Source: Candidatus Omnitrophota bacterium
GTDB lineage: Bacteria > Omnitrophota > Gorgyraeia > Duberdicusellales > 4484-171
Direction: 5' to 3'
Length of the DNA stretch: 51,553 bases
Assembly: GCA_018826075.1 (NCBI GenBank)
Contig: JAHKAJ010000026.1
Coordinates: 1-51,553, forward strand
Within the stretch, counting starts at the first letter, position 1. Every line of letters begins with the position of its first letter. Shown here one piece after another: positions 31,650 through 40,504 of this stretch. The position numbers were made by a program, and so were the translations under genes. The notes below the pieces were generated by a model. That model ran no database searches, was not told where the DNA came from, and saw only the letters and a list, made by a program, of their open reading frames with translations.

Positions 31650-32886
31650 TTGGTTAAAAAGTGTTGATCAGCCGGTCTATGAGGCTATTACCAGAGAGCT
31701 TAAACGTCAGCGAGAACATATTGAGTTAATCGCCAGCGAAAACTTCACTCACCCGGCAGTTTTAGAAGCCCAAGGTTCGGTTTTAACTAATAAATATGCC
31801 GAAGGTTATCCCAGGGCCCGTTGGTATGGCGGCTGTGAGTATGTTGATCAGGCTGAAGATCTGGCCATAGAAAGAGTCAAGAAACTGTTTGGCGCTGAAT
31901 ATGCCAATGTTCAGCCGCATTCAGGAACTCAGGCTAACATGGCAGTGATGATGACGGTGTTGGAAGCCGGTGATACTATTTTAGCCCTGGATTTGGCCTG
32001 CGGCGGTCATCTTTCCCATGGCCACCCTTTAAATTTCAGCGGTAAGTTTTATAAAGTTATTGCTTACGGAGTTAACAAGAAGACCGAGATGCTTGATTAT
32101 GATGAGATCGAGCAGTTAGCTTTAAAAAATAAACCTAAATTGATAGTTGCCGGAGCCAGCGCTTATCCCCGGACAATAGATTTTAAAGCTTTTCGTGCGA
32201 TTGCCGATAAGGTTGGAGCTTATCTTTTAGTGGATATGGCCCATTTTGCCGGATTGGTTGCCGCAAAAATCCACCCCAACCCTTGTGAGTATGCTGATTT
32301 TGTGACTTCAACCACTCATAAGACTTTGCGCGGCCCCCGGGGCGGGTTTATCTTGGCTAGGAATGAATTTTCCAAAAAAATCAACACTTCGGTTTTTCCC
32401 GGAATCCAGGGCGGGCCCCTGATGCATGTTATTGCAGCCAAGGCCGTGGCTTTTGGTTTGGCTTTAGAAGGCAGCTTTATTGAATACCAGAAACAGGTAG
32501 TGGCTAATGCTGCTTATTTTGCCGATTGCCTGCAGAAGAAGGGTTACCGGGTGGTAAGCGGGGGAACTGACACTCATCTTTTTCTTTTGGATCTAAGTCC
32601 TAAAGCAATAAGCGGCAAAGAAGCAACTGCGGTTTTAGGAAAGGTCAATATTACCGTAAATAAAAACCTGATACCTTTTGATTCCAAGCCTCCGGCAGTG
32701 GCCAGCGGCATCAGAATCGGGACTCCGGCTGTAACCACTCGCGGCATGAAGATAATCGAGATGGAAAAAATATCCGATTATATTGATTTGGCTTTGAGCA
32801 ATAAGGATAACCCGAAAGAGTTGGAAAGCCTGCTTAGCAAAGTGTCTGAACTGACTAAAGGGTTTCCGCTTTACCCGCAACTTTAA
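31642..32886 (+). CDS. glyA: Serine hydroxymethyltransferase
   Basis: PLP enzyme converting serine to glycine and loading one-carbon units onto tetrahydrofolate, which PanB and purine synthesis use. [35 protein letters not shown] and the PLP site [14 protein letters not shown] with Lys227 are clear. [14 protein letters not shown] is the C-terminal signature. The 414 residues are normal. It starts within the end of rpiB with a GAGAGA ribosome binding site. Confidence 0.97.
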   Translation: MPDWLKSVDQPVYEAITRELKRQREHIELIASENFTHPAVLEAQGSVLTNKYAEGYPRARWYGGCEYVDQAEDLAIERVKKLFGAEYANVQPHSGTQANMAVMMTVLEAGDTILALDLACGGHLSHGHPLNFSGKFYKVIAYGVNKKTEMLDYDEIEQLALKNKPKLIVAGASAYPRTIDFKAFRAIADKVGAYLLVDMAHFAGLVAAKIHPNPCEYADFVTSTTHKTLRGPRGGFILARNEFSKKINTSVFPGIQGGPLMHVIAAKAVAFGLALEGSFIEYQKQVVANAAYFADCLQKKGYRVVSGGTDTHLFLLDLSPKAISGKEATAVLGKVNITVNKNLIPFDSKPPAVASGIRIGTPAVTTRGMKIIEMEKISDYIDLALSNKDNPKELESLLSKVSELTKGFPLYPQL

Positions 32887-32891
32887 AACTA

Positions 32892-33353
32892 ATGAGCGAA
32901 AAAATTAAACGGCCGACCTGGGATCAATATTTCATGAAGGCGGCTATTTTAGTATCGGAGCGTTCCACTTGCCTGCGGAGAAAAGTCGGAGCGGTGCTGG
33001 TTAAAGATAAACGGATTTTGGCTACCGGCTACAACGGTGCTCCTTCAGGGATCGATCATTGCGACCAGAGAGGCTGCTTAAGAAAAGAACTCAATATTCC
33101 TTCCGGCCAGCGCCATGAGATTTGCCGCGGCCTTCATGCCGAACAGAATGTAATCTTGCAGGCAGCTTATCACGGGGTTTCGGCTCAAAATAGCAGCCTC
33201 TATATAACTAATGCTCCTTGCAGCATTTGTGCTAAAATGATTTTAAACGCCGGGATAAAAGAAGTGGTTATTTTTGATGAATATCCCGATGAAATGGCCC
33301 TGGGGTTTTTAAATGAGGCTAAAATAGCTTTAAGAAAGGTAAAAGATCTATGA
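32892..33353 (+). CDS. Deoxycytidylate deaminase (ComEB family)
   Basis: Zinc deaminase that makes dUMP from dCMP for thymidylate synthesis. The metal motif HAEQN is at about residues 82-86 and PCSIC at about 109-113. The N-terminal [20 protein letters not shown] and [14 protein letters not shown] match the family. It has 153 residues, starts 5 nt after glyA and overlaps nrdR by 4 bp, which suggests a nucleotide-supply operon. In Bacillus the homologue is called ComEB, though it is not needed for competence. Confidence 0.93.
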   Translation: MSEKIKRPTWDQYFMKAAILVSERSTCLRRKVGAVLVKDKRILATGYNGAPSGIDHCDQRGCLRKELNIPSGQRHEICRGLHAEQNVILQAAYHGVSAQNSSLYITNAPCSICAKMILNAGIKEVVIFDEYPDEMALGFLNEAKIALRKVKDL

Positions 33354-33811
33354 AATGTCCTTATTGCAGTCATAATGAAGACAAGGTTACTGATTCCCGG
33401 GAAACTTCCGAAGGTGCGGCAATCCGGCGCCGCCGCGAATGTACCAATTGTGGTAAGCGTTTTACTACTTATGAATATGTTGAGAAAACTCCCCTGATGG
33501 TGATAAAAAAAGACGGCCGCCGGGAGCCTTTTAGCCATCAAAAGATGCTTAACGGCCTTCTCAAAGCCTGCGAAAAAAGGCCGATCAGTGTTGAAAAATT
33601 AGAAGATATCTCTACCCAGATAGAATTAGAGCTTCAGAAAAAATTTGAACAGGAACTCCAATCGCATTGCATCGGAGAACTGGTAATGGAAAAATTAGCC
33701 CAGCTTGATGACGTGGCTTATGTGCGGTTTGCTTCGGTTTACCGGCAGTTTAAGGATATTAATCAATTCATGAAAGAATTGCGCGATGTTTTCAGCAAAA
33801 AAATTAAGTGA
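33350..33811 (+). CDS. nrdR: Transcriptional repressor NrdR
   Basis: Represses ribonucleotide reductase genes in response to ATP/dATP. A zinc ribbon is formed by Cys3-Cys6 and Cys31-Cys34 (MKCPYC and ECTNCGKRF), followed by an ATP-cone domain ([20 protein letters not shown], residues about 49-135). The 153 residues are normal. No ribonucleotide reductase gene is in the window, so its target lies elsewhere. It starts with an ATGA overlap. Confidence 0.97.
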   Translation: MKCPYCSHNEDKVTDSRETSEGAAIRRRRECTNCGKRFTTYEYVEKTPLMVIKKDGRREPFSHQKMLNGLLKACEKRPISVEKLEDISTQIELELQKKFEQELQSHCIGELVMEKLAQLDDVAYVRFASVYRQFKDINQFMKELRDVFSKKIK

Positions 33812-34218
33812 AACTTATGATCGAATTGGAACTTTCCCGGATTATTATTGACGAAGAAAAAAAAGAGCAGGTCGTGGTATTAAAAGAAAAAAACGGCTCC
33901 CGGCTTATGCCGATAGTGATCGGTATGAGTGAGGCTTCGGCAATAAAGATGAAATTGAACGGATTTAAACCGCCGCGGCCCCTGACCCACGATTTGATTT
34001 CAGCGATCCTCAATAATTTAGGGGCTAACCTGGAAAAAGTGGTTATTGATAATTTAATTGAGGGGACTTTTCATGCCAAGCTTTACTTAAGTAATAATGG
34101 TGATTTGGCTAAAATCGTTGATGCCCGCCCTTCTGATAGTATTGCTTTAGCGGTCAGGACTCAATCGCCGATCTTTGTGGAAGATAAAGTTTTAGAAAAA
34201 CTGGCCCAATCCAGTTAA
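33808..34218 (+). CDS. Bifunctional nuclease (BFN/DUF151) domain protein
   Basis: Protein of 136 residues belonging to the DUF151/bifunctional nuclease family. Signatures are [23 protein letters not shown] text ([19 protein letters not shown]), [16 protein letters not shown] and [13 protein letters not shown]. Plant and mycobacterial relatives have been linked to nuclease activity or defence, but the bacterial role is unclear. The GTG start at 33808 overlaps the nrdR stop (GTGA); ATG at 33817 is an alternative. Confidence 0.88.
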   Translation: MKLMIELELSRIIIDEEKKEQVVVLKEKNGSRLMPIVIGMSEASAIKMKLNGFKPPRPLTHDLISAILNNLGANLEKVVIDNLIEGTFHAKLYLSNNGDLAKIVDARPSDSIALAVRTQSPIFVEDKVLEKLAQSS

Positions 34219-34230
34219 GGCCTTTTGGTT

Positions 34231-35715
34231 ATGACCTTTCATCCAACTTTAAAGAAAATACCTAATTTTACAGTCCTTTCCCGGATAGTCCGGAAGCGAA
34301 ATCTGGCAGTTTGGCTGGTAGGAGGTTTCTTGCGCGACAGCCTCCTGGGGGTTGATAAATTTTTGTCGGATTTTGATTTTTGCGTTGCCAAGGATACAAC
34401 TTCTTTAGCTAGAGAATTTGCTAAACAGATCAAAGCTAAGTGCATCGTCCTTGACGAGGAACAGGAAAGTCTAAGAGTTATTTTTAAGAAAAACAACCGC
34501 CTTTATACCTATGATTTCAGCCGCCTGCGCGGCAAAGATTTAAAAGAAGATTTATCTTTACGAGATTTTTCAATCAATACTTTGGCATTAAGCTTAAACC
34601 AAAAAAGTCCCAAGCTTTTGGATTATTACCGGGCCCAAGAAGACTTAAAGCGCGGCTGGCTGAGAGTAGTAAAAAGAAGGGTTTTGGCCGACGACCCCTT
34701 AAGAATCATTCGGGCCTTTTCATTGTCGGCTAATTATTCTTTCAAAATACAGCCGAAAACTCTTTTGGCCATGGCTGCCAGCAAAAAACTGATTAAAAAA
34801 GTTTCACCGGAGCGTTTAAGCGAGGAGTTATTTAAGATATTTTTATCCGCTGATTCCTACCAGGCAGTAAAGTTGATGGATAAGTTAAAAATAATCGATG
34901 AGGTGCTTCCGGTAATCACCAAGACTCGCGGAGTCCGCCAGGGGGGATATCATCATCTTGATGTCTGGAAGCATTCATTGGAAACTCTCCGTCAGTTTGA
35001 ACTTTTGTATAACCGTCGACTGGCCAAGGACAATGACAGCTTTAATTATCTGAATCAAGAGGTAATCTATAACCGGCGTCGTTTTCAGGTTATAAAGTTA
35101 GCCTGTCTTTTGCATGATATCGGAAAACCTTCAGCTAAAAAACGGCTCAAGAAAAAAACTATTTTTCATACTCACGAAAAGATTGGTTCCGAACTGATTG
35201 ATAAACTGGCCGAGAGATTGCGTTTATCTTCCCGGGAAATCGAAGTTTTAAAAAAGCTTATTTTTTGGCATCTGCGGCCGGGATATTTAGCCGATCAGTC
35301 GCCGCCTACCCGCAGGGCGATTTATCGTTTTTTCCGGGACACCAAAGAAGACGGGGTGGCAGTGATTATCCTTTCGCTTTCGGACTGGCGGGCTACCCGC
35401 GGGCCGCTGACTGATTTTTATAAACGCCGTAAACATGAAAAGATCATGCTTGAATTGATCAAGGCCTATTTTTCCGAAAATAAAAGGAAACCTTTGGTGA
35501 AATTAGCTGACGGCCATATGATTATGAACAGGTTTAAATTAAAACCTTCGCCGTTAGTCGGTAAACTCCTGCGTAAAATCAACGAGGAACAGGCTTTAGG
35601 AAAGATTTCCACCCCTAAGGAGGCCCTTAGTTTGGCTAAAGAAATAATTGAAAATCTTCCGACCCGGGGTCGGAAAGATTTGTCCGAGCCGGGGTCGGAA
35701 AAAGGCGGGGGTTGA
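34231..35715 (+). CDS. CCA-adding enzyme/poly(A) polymerase family with HD domain
   Basis: Nucleotidyltransferase maturing tRNA 3' ends. The catalytic domain shows VWLVGGFLRDSLLG and SDFDFCVA, then LSLRDFSINTLAL and ADDPLRIIRAF. A C-terminal HD domain shows ACLLHDIGKPSAKK. Length is 494 residues with ATG at 34231 (AAGG at 34217-34220 upstream); TTG at 34225 is an alternative. The last 18 codons, from about residue 477 (PTRGRKDLSEPGSEKGGG), are supplied by a REP dimer, so the original C-terminus was probably altered by insertion. CCA addition versus polyadenylation cannot be separated by eye. Confidence 0.9.
   Translation: MTFHPTLKKIPNFTVLSRIVRKRNLAVWLVGGFLRDSLLGVDKFLSDFDFCVAKDTTSLAREFAKQIKAKCIVLDEEQESLRVIFKKNNRLYTYDFSRLRGKDLKEDLSLRDFSINTLALSLNQKSPKLLDYYRAQEDLKRGWLRVVKRRVLADDPLRIIRAFSLSANYSFKIQPKTLLAMAASKKLIKKVSPERLSEELFKIFLSADSYQAVKLMDKLKIIDEVLPVITKTRGVRQGGYHHLDVWKHSLETLRQFELLYNRRLAKDNDSFNYLNQEVIYNRRRFQVIKLACLLHDIGKPSAKKRLKKKTIFHTHEKIGSELIDKLAERLRLSSREIEVLKKLIFWHLRPGYLADQSPPTRRAIYRFFRDTKEDGVAVIILSLSDWRATRGPLTDFYKRRKHEKIMLELIKAYFSENKRKPLVKLADGHMIMNRFKLKPSPLVGKLLRKINEEQALGKISTPKEALSLAKEIIENLPTRGRKDLSEPGSEKGGG
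35657..35703. repeat. REP dimer 4 (variant) at the end of the CCA-enzyme gene
   Basis: Two units, TCCGACCCGGGGTCGGA and TCCGAGCCGGGGTCGGA, with the same GATTTG spacer as the dimers around the RAYT. It is translated as the C-terminal tail of the upstream gene and lies 16 nt before the start of the macro-Nudix gene. Confidence 0.9.
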
Positions 35716-35719
35716 CGGC

Positions 35720-36664
35720 ATGAAAATTAATGGAATGGAAGTTGTTGTTATTCAAGGTGATATAACTGAAGTCACGACCGAAGCGATTGTAAATGCCGCC
35801 AATAATCGTTTTCTGATGGGTGGAGGGGTTGCCGGGATAATTAAGAAAAAAGGCGGCAAAATAATCGAGGAAGAAGCCGTAAAACAGGGCCCACTAAGAG
35901 TCGGAGAATCGGTTATAACCTCAGCTGGAAAACTTAAAGCCAAATACGTTATTCATAGCGCAACCATGGCTATGGATTTTAAAACTGATGAGGAGATTAT
36001 CCGTAAGGCAACCTATAGCGCTTTACTTTGTGCACAAGCCAATAAGATTGAATCGATTGCTTTTTGTGCTTTAGGTTGTGGAGTCGGTGGCTTTAGCTAT
36101 GAAGCTGTCTCTAAAATAATGGCTCAAGAGATATTTAGATATATGCAAGAGGTCAAGGAGAAGACTTTAAAAAAGATAAGTTTTGTTTTAAATGCTAAAA
36201 AGCCGTTTGATATTTTTAATAAAAATGTGGTTGATTATCTTAACTATATGAGCAAAAAGATGAGTCAGGGCCCTTTTCTCACAGTTGACGGAATAGTCCA
36301 GTATCAAGGAGGCGTTGTGATGATCGAAAGAAGCAATCCTCCTTTAGGCTGGGCTCTGCCCGGAGGTTTTGTTGATTACGGCGAAAGTGTGGAGGAGGCA
36401 GTAATCCGGGAAATCAAAGAGGAAACCAGCCTTGATTTTATCGACATCAGGCAGTTTAAAGTCTATTCGAAAAGTAACCGCGATCCGCGTTTTCATACTG
36501 TTTCAGTAGTATTTACCGGAAAAGGCCAAGGCCGGCTTAAAGCCCAATCCGATGCTAAGGGAGCCAAAGTCTTTAAACCTGGCGATTTACCCGGAAAAAT
36601 CGCCTTTGATCATAAAAAGGTCATTGAAGATTACAGTCAGTCAAAAAATAAACTCTCAATTTAA
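35720..36664 (+). CDS. Macro domain-Nudix hydrolase fusion
   Basis: Two-domain protein of 314 residues. Residues 5-170 form a macro domain (VVVIQGDITEVTTEAIVNAA, then NNRFLMGGGVAGIIKKKGG), which in other proteins binds ADP-ribose or removes it. Residues 185-314 form a Nudix hydrolase with box GFVDYGESVEEAVIREIKEE followed by TSLD, near residues 215-237; the usual Gly of the box is Ser. A pathway releasing and cleaving ADP-ribose is the obvious inference. ATG at 35720 was chosen because the reading frame upstream is REP sequence. It overlaps recG. Confidence 0.88.
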   Translation: MKINGMEVVVIQGDITEVTTEAIVNAANNRFLMGGGVAGIIKKKGGKIIEEEAVKQGPLRVGESVITSAGKLKAKYVIHSATMAMDFKTDEEIIRKATYSALLCAQANKIESIAFCALGCGVGGFSYEAVSKIMAQEIFRYMQEVKEKTLKKISFVLNAKKPFDIFNKNVVDYLNYMSKKMSQGPFLTVDGIVQYQGGVVMIERSNPPLGWALPGGFVDYGESVEEAVIREIKEETSLDFIDIRQFKVYSKSNRDPRFHTVSVVFTGKGQGRLKAQSDAKGAKVFKPGDLPGKIAFDHKKVIEDYSQSKNKLSI

Positions 36665-38747
36665 ACCTAAGGTAGGCAAGGACAGTCCAGTCCGTTATCT
36701 TAGAGGTGTAGGCCCGGCTAAAGAGGCAGTTTTTAACCGCAACGGGGTCTCTACGCTTAAAGATCTGCTTTATTATTTCCCTTTTCGTTATCAGGACCGG
36801 CGTAATTTCACTAAGATTAATCAATTAAAAATCGGTGAGTTTTCTATAATCAAAGGCAGGGTTATTGCCAGAAATTTACATAAGATACCTTATTTTGTAA
36901 ACAAAAGCAAAGTCAAAAGTATTTTTGGGATCATTTTGGATGACGGTTCGGCTAAACTGGAATGTGTTTGGTTTAACCAGGCCTACCTTTACGATAAAAT
37001 AGCGGATAAACAGGAGTTGATTGTTTGCGGAAAGTTAGCCCAGACTAAACGAGGCCGCCAGATGGTGGCTCCTGAATATGAGCTAGCCGAGCGAAGCGAT
37101 CTTTTGAACCTTGGTCGGATAGCCGGCGTTTACCGCCTGCCAGCTGAATTTAACCAGCGGTTTATCCGTAAACTGATCAGCGAAATCATAAAGCTTTACT
37201 GTCCGCAATATCCCGATCCTTTACCGTTTCATATCCGCAAACAACAAAACCTGCCTAATATCGCAAAAAGTTTTGAGTCAATACATCTGCCGGCTTCCTT
37301 TGAGGAATCTGATTCAGCCCGCCGCCGGTTTATTTTTGAAGAGCTATTCTTTTCACAAATCCAGGTTTATTTACGAAAAGCCCGGCAGCGTTCCCAGAGA
37401 GGAGTTTGTTTAAGGCTCAGGCAGGAGTTATTAGAAGAGTTACGGCGAAGATTACCTTTTAAATTGACTCTTTCTCAAGATAAGGTTTTAGCCCAGATAC
37501 TAAAAGATCTAGAAAAAGGTTTTCCGATGCAGCGGCTTCTTCAGGGAGATGTTGGCTGCGGAAAAACCGTGGTGGTAGCCTTTGCCATTGCCGTTTGCCT
37601 GGATAGCGGATTTCAGACTGCTTTAATGGTGCCTACTGAAGTTTTGGCTTATCAGCATAGAGAGACTTTGAGCGGTTTGTTTAAAGGGTTAAATTTTTCC
37701 GGTCAAAACCTTAGAAATTCAGTAAGGGTCATGACTTCTTCTTTGACCAGGAAGGAAATCAAAGCCATCTATGAGGGTTTAGCTAGCGGCCGGATTAAAG
37801 TCATTATTGGTACTCATTCGTTGATTCAGGAAGAAGTTAAGTTTAAAAATTTAGGCTTAGCCATAATCGATGAACAGCATAAGTTTGGAGTTGCTCAGCG
37901 GGCTTTGCTTCCTAAGAAAGGTTTGATCCCTAAGCCGCATTGTTTGGTAATGAGCGCAACCCCGATTCCCAGAAGTTTAGCCCTTTCTTTGTATGGAGAC
38001 TTAGACTTGTCAATCATATCGGAACTTCCCAAAGAGAGAAAGGTTCCTGAGACCATTTGGGTCGGAGAAAAAAAACGCCGCTGGGTCTATGAATTTTTGG
38101 AAAAGCAGTTGAGCCAAGGCCGGCAGGCTTATGTTATCTATCCTTTGATTGAGGAAAATCAGCAAGACGACATCTATTCTTTGGAGTCTATGTATGAGAT
38201 AATCGTTAAACGATTTAAGAAATATTCGGTTGGGATTTTTCATGGGCAAATGCCGAGCAGTGAAAAGATCCGAATAGTCGATTCTTTTCGTTCCGGAAAA
38301 ATAGATATTTTAGTTTCGACTACCGTGGTTGAAGTCGGGGTAAATATTGAAAATGCATCAGTTATGATGGTTGAAAATCCTGAGCGTTTCGGCTTGGCCC
38401 AGTTGCATCAATTGCGCGGCAGGATCCAACGCTCCATATTCCAGCCGCATTTTATTCTTATCAGCAAGGATAATCTTTCAGCCAATTCCCGCCGCCGCCT
38501 GGAAATCATTTCTAAAGAAACCGATGGTTTTAAGATTGCTGAGGAAGATTTAATTTTACGCGGCCCGGGTGATTTTTTCGGTAACCTGCAGCATGGCTTG
38601 CCGCAGTTAAAGATAGCTGATCCTTTGCGCGATTTAGAGATTCTTAGCCAGGCCCGTAAAATAGCCTATCAGGTGATTAAAAGCGACCCGCACCTGGATA
38701 GCCTTGAGCACCGTCCGATAAAGGAGGAGATTTTAGCTAAAAAATGA
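36624..38747 (+). CDS. recG: ATP-dependent DNA helicase RecG
   Basis: Branched-DNA helicase that remodels stalled forks. The wedge/OB domain begins with PVRYLRGVGPAKEAVFNRNG and LLYYFPFRYQDRRNF. Walker A is LQGDVGCGKTVVVAFAIA at about residue 310, the DEAD-like box is IDEQHKFGVAQR, and motif VI region is QLRGRIQRS, where RecG normally has QLRGRVGRS-type sequence. The start is uncertain: TTG at 36624 (AAGG just upstream) gives about 707 residues and a 41-bp overlap with the Nudix gene; ATG at 36552 would give 731 residues and a 113-bp overlap. Confidence 0.93.
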   Translation: MKITVSQKINSQFKPKVGKDSPVRYLRGVGPAKEAVFNRNGVSTLKDLLYYFPFRYQDRRNFTKINQLKIGEFSIIKGRVIARNLHKIPYFVNKSKVKSIFGIILDDGSAKLECVWFNQAYLYDKIADKQELIVCGKLAQTKRGRQMVAPEYELAERSDLLNLGRIAGVYRLPAEFNQRFIRKLISEIIKLYCPQYPDPLPFHIRKQQNLPNIAKSFESIHLPASFEESDSARRRFIFEELFFSQIQVYLRKARQRSQRGVCLRLRQELLEELRRRLPFKLTLSQDKVLAQILKDLEKGFPMQRLLQGDVGCGKTVVVAFAIAVCLDSGFQTALMVPTEVLAYQHRETLSGLFKGLNFSGQNLRNSVRVMTSSLTRKEIKAIYEGLASGRIKVIIGTHSLIQEEVKFKNLGLAIIDEQHKFGVAQRALLPKKGLIPKPHCLVMSATPIPRSLALSLYGDLDLSIISELPKERKVPETIWVGEKKRRWVYEFLEKQLSQGRQAYVIYPLIEENQQDDIYSLESMYEIIVKRFKKYSVGIFHGQMPSSEKIRIVDSFRSGKIDILVSTTVVEVGVNIENASVMMVENPERFGLAQLHQLRGRIQRSIFQPHFILISKDNLSANSRRRLEIISKETDGFKIAEEDLILRGPGDFFGNLQHGLPQLKIADPLRDLEILSQARKIAYQVIKSDPHLDSLEHRPIKEEILAKK

Positions 38748-39289
38748 GGATATTGAGCGGTGAATTGAAAGGAAGAAATATATTAAGCCTCCAGGGTATA
38801 AGGCCGGTTTCCGAACGGGTCAGGAAATCCTGTTTCGATATTTTAGGAAGCCAGGTTAAAGATAAGAAAATTCTGGATTTATTCGCCGGTTCAGGCTCAT
38901 TGGGTTTTGAGGCGATTTCCCGGGGGGGCAGAGAATGCGTTTTTATCGACTCCCAGCGGCGGGTTTTGTCAGTGGTTGAGAAAAATATCTCTTGTTTGGG
39001 CCTTGAACTTAAAACCAGAGCTTATTTAAAAGATTCCTTTCAGGCAGTTAAAGACTTTTCCATGGCTAAGGCTAGTTTTGACTTGGTCTTTCTGGATCCG
39101 CCTTATTACCGCGGGATGCTTACAAAATCCTTGCAACAGCTTGGCGAATATGATATAGTGAGCCCTTCCGGTTATCTGGTAGCCTTTTGTTATCAAAAGG
39201 ACCCTTTTGTTGATGAAATTGGCGGTTTTAGCCTGTTAGTGAACAAAAATTACGGCCAAACACTTCTTTTAATTTACAGAAAAGACTAA
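38744..39289 (+). CDS. rsmD: 16S rRNA (guanine(966)-N2)-methyltransferase
   Basis: Methylates G966 of 16S rRNA. The N-terminus MRILSGELKGRNI and RPVSERVRKSCFDILG are typical, the SAM-binding motif is ILDLFAGSGSLGFEAISRG, and the catalytic motif is LVFLDPPYYRGML at about residues 114-126. It has 181 residues. It overlaps recG by 4 bp and is followed by coaD, a widespread gene order. Confidence 0.95.
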   Translation: MRILSGELKGRNILSLQGIRPVSERVRKSCFDILGSQVKDKKILDLFAGSGSLGFEAISRGGRECVFIDSQRRVLSVVEKNISCLGLELKTRAYLKDSFQAVKDFSMAKASFDLVFLDPPYYRGMLTKSLQQLGEYDIVSPSGYLVAFCYQKDPFVDEIGGFSLLVNKNYGQTLLLIYRKD

Positions 39290-39308
39290 ACAAATCAAAA
39301 TGGATGCT

Positions 39309-39803
39309 ATGAAGACAGCAGTTTATCCGGGAACCTTTGATCCGATCACTAACGGTCATATTGATATTATCAAGCGGGCAGCTTCAATATTTAGGCAAGT
39401 CACAATAGCAGTAGTGAAAGTCGCCTCTAAAGATGTTTTGTTTTCTTACTCGGAAAGGTTGGATTTAGTCTGCCGGGCAACTAAAGGGATCAAAGGAGTT
39501 AAGGTCGAAGGGTTTAACGGTTTAGTTGTTGATTTTGCCCGCCGCAAAAAAGCCAAGGTGATCGTGAGAGGTCTACGGATGATTTCTGACTTTGAATATG
39601 AATTCCAGATGGCTTTGACTAACCGAAACCTGTCTCCAGAAGTTGAAACCCTGTTTCTTATGCCTCACCCAGAGTACTCCTTTATTTCATCCCGGTTGAT
39701 AAGAGAGGCAGCTTCTTTGGGGGCTAACTTGAAAAAATTCTTGCCTTCAGCAGTCTTAAAGGCTTTAAAGGAGAAGCTTTGTCAACGGGCTAGGATCGGA
39801 TGA
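39309..39803 (+). CDS. coaD: Phosphopantetheine adenylyltransferase
   Basis: Fourth step of coenzyme A synthesis. MKTAVYPGTFDPITNGHIDI holds the T/HxGH nucleotidyltransferase motif, and SFISSRLIREAASLGANL is the C-terminal signature. ATG at 39309 gives the usual start MKTAVYPG and 164 residues; ATG at 39300 adds three codons. No clear ribosome binding site precedes either. CoA feeds the downstream fatty-acid cluster. Confidence 0.96.
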   Translation: MKTAVYPGTFDPITNGHIDIIKRAASIFRQVTIAVVKVASKDVLFSYSERLDLVCRATKGIKGVKVEGFNGLVVDFARRKKAKVIVRGLRMISDFEYEFQMALTNRNLSPEVETLFLMPHPEYSFISSRLIREAASLGANLKKFLPSAVLKALKEKLCQRARIG

Positions 39804-40213
39804 AGATAGCGGTCAGGGAAATCAGCGATGAAAAAGTTCGTATCCAGGAAAATATTCCGGCTTCTGCTTGGGAGATGGATGGTAATGGAATAGTTTTCGT
39901 TGATTCGATAAATATAGATTGTGAATGTTTCCGGGCCGGGCCGGAAATCATGGTCGAGGCTAAAGTAGCGACTCAAAGCGAGTCGATTTGTTCACGTTGT
40001 TTAAAAACAGTAAGGCAAAGTAACTTACAGGATTTTAAGTGCAGTTATCCTATTGATTCTCAGGAAGCAATTTTAGACTTGGATAAGGATATTCGAGAAG
40101 AAATCTTGCTTGATTTTCCGATGCGTGTTTTATGTGTTTCTGATTGTAAAGGTATATGTCCCGGTTGCGGGGTAGATCTAAATTCCCAAAGTTGTAAATG
40201 CGAAAAAAAGTAA
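39800..40213 (+). CDS. YceD family (DUF177) protein
   Basis: Protein of 137 residues of the YceD/DUF177 family, almost always encoded before rpmF and linked to ribosome assembly. It has Cys pairs at SICSRCLKTV (about residue 57) and CVSDCKGICPGCGVDL near the C-terminus, ending SQSCKCEKK. It overlaps coaD by 4 bp. The family function is not settled. Confidence 0.9.
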   Translation: MKIAVREISDEKVRIQENIPASAWEMDGNGIVFVDSINIDCECFRAGPEIMVEAKVATQSESICSRCLKTVRQSNLQDFKCSYPIDSQEAILDLDKDIREEILLDFPMRVLCVSDCKGICPGCGVDLNSQSCKCEKK

Positions 40214-40221
40214 GATTTCTC

Positions 40222-40241
40222 ATCCCGCCTAAAGGCGGGAT
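40222..40241. repeat. Perfect short palindrome between the YceD gene and rpmF
   Basis: ATCCCGCCT and AGGCGGGAT arms around two A residues. There is no T-run after it, so a simple terminator is unlikely. It resembles the other REP-like hairpins but has no GTAG start. Confidence 0.8.
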
Positions 40242-40249
40242 TCGAAATT

Positions 40250-40280
40250 AATTCTCTTGGCGTAAGACCAGGGGAGAATT
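40250..40280 (+). promoter_or_regulatory. Stem-loop directly before the rpmF ribosome binding site
   Basis: AATTCTC (40250-40256) pairs with GAGAATT (40274-40280), and TTGG/CCA can extend the stem over a mostly unpaired loop. AAGGAGG (40281-40287) begins at the next base, so the stem could affect L32 translation. Function is inference. Confidence 0.45.
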
Positions 40281-40294
40281 AAGGAGGATAAAAA

Positions 40295-40498
40295 ATGGCT
40301 AATCCAAAGAGAAAACATTCCAAGGCCCGCGGCAGAAAAAGAAGAACACACCAAAAAATTTCTTTTCCTTCGTTAACTAGTTGCAACCATTGCCGCAGGC
40401 TCAAGCCTTCGCATATGGTCTGCCCTTTTTGCGGCTATTACAAGGGTAAAGAGGTCATCGAAATAAAAATTAAGGAAAAAAAGAAAAAAACCCGTTAA
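40295..40498 (+). CDS. rpmF: 50S ribosomal protein L32
   Basis: Ribosomal protein, 67 residues. MANPKRKHSKARGRKRRTHQ is diagnostic, and a zinc ribbon is formed by CNHC and CPFC. The C-terminus is longer and more basic (KIKEKKKKTR) than the roughly 57-60 residue norm. AAGGAGG lies 7 nt upstream of the ATG. Its place before plsX is the standard arrangement. Confidence 0.97.
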   Translation: MANPKRKHSKARGRKRRTHQKISFPSLTSCNHCRRLKPSHMVCPFCGYYKGKEVIEIKIKEKKKKTR

Positions 40499-40504
40499 TC
40501 ACTG

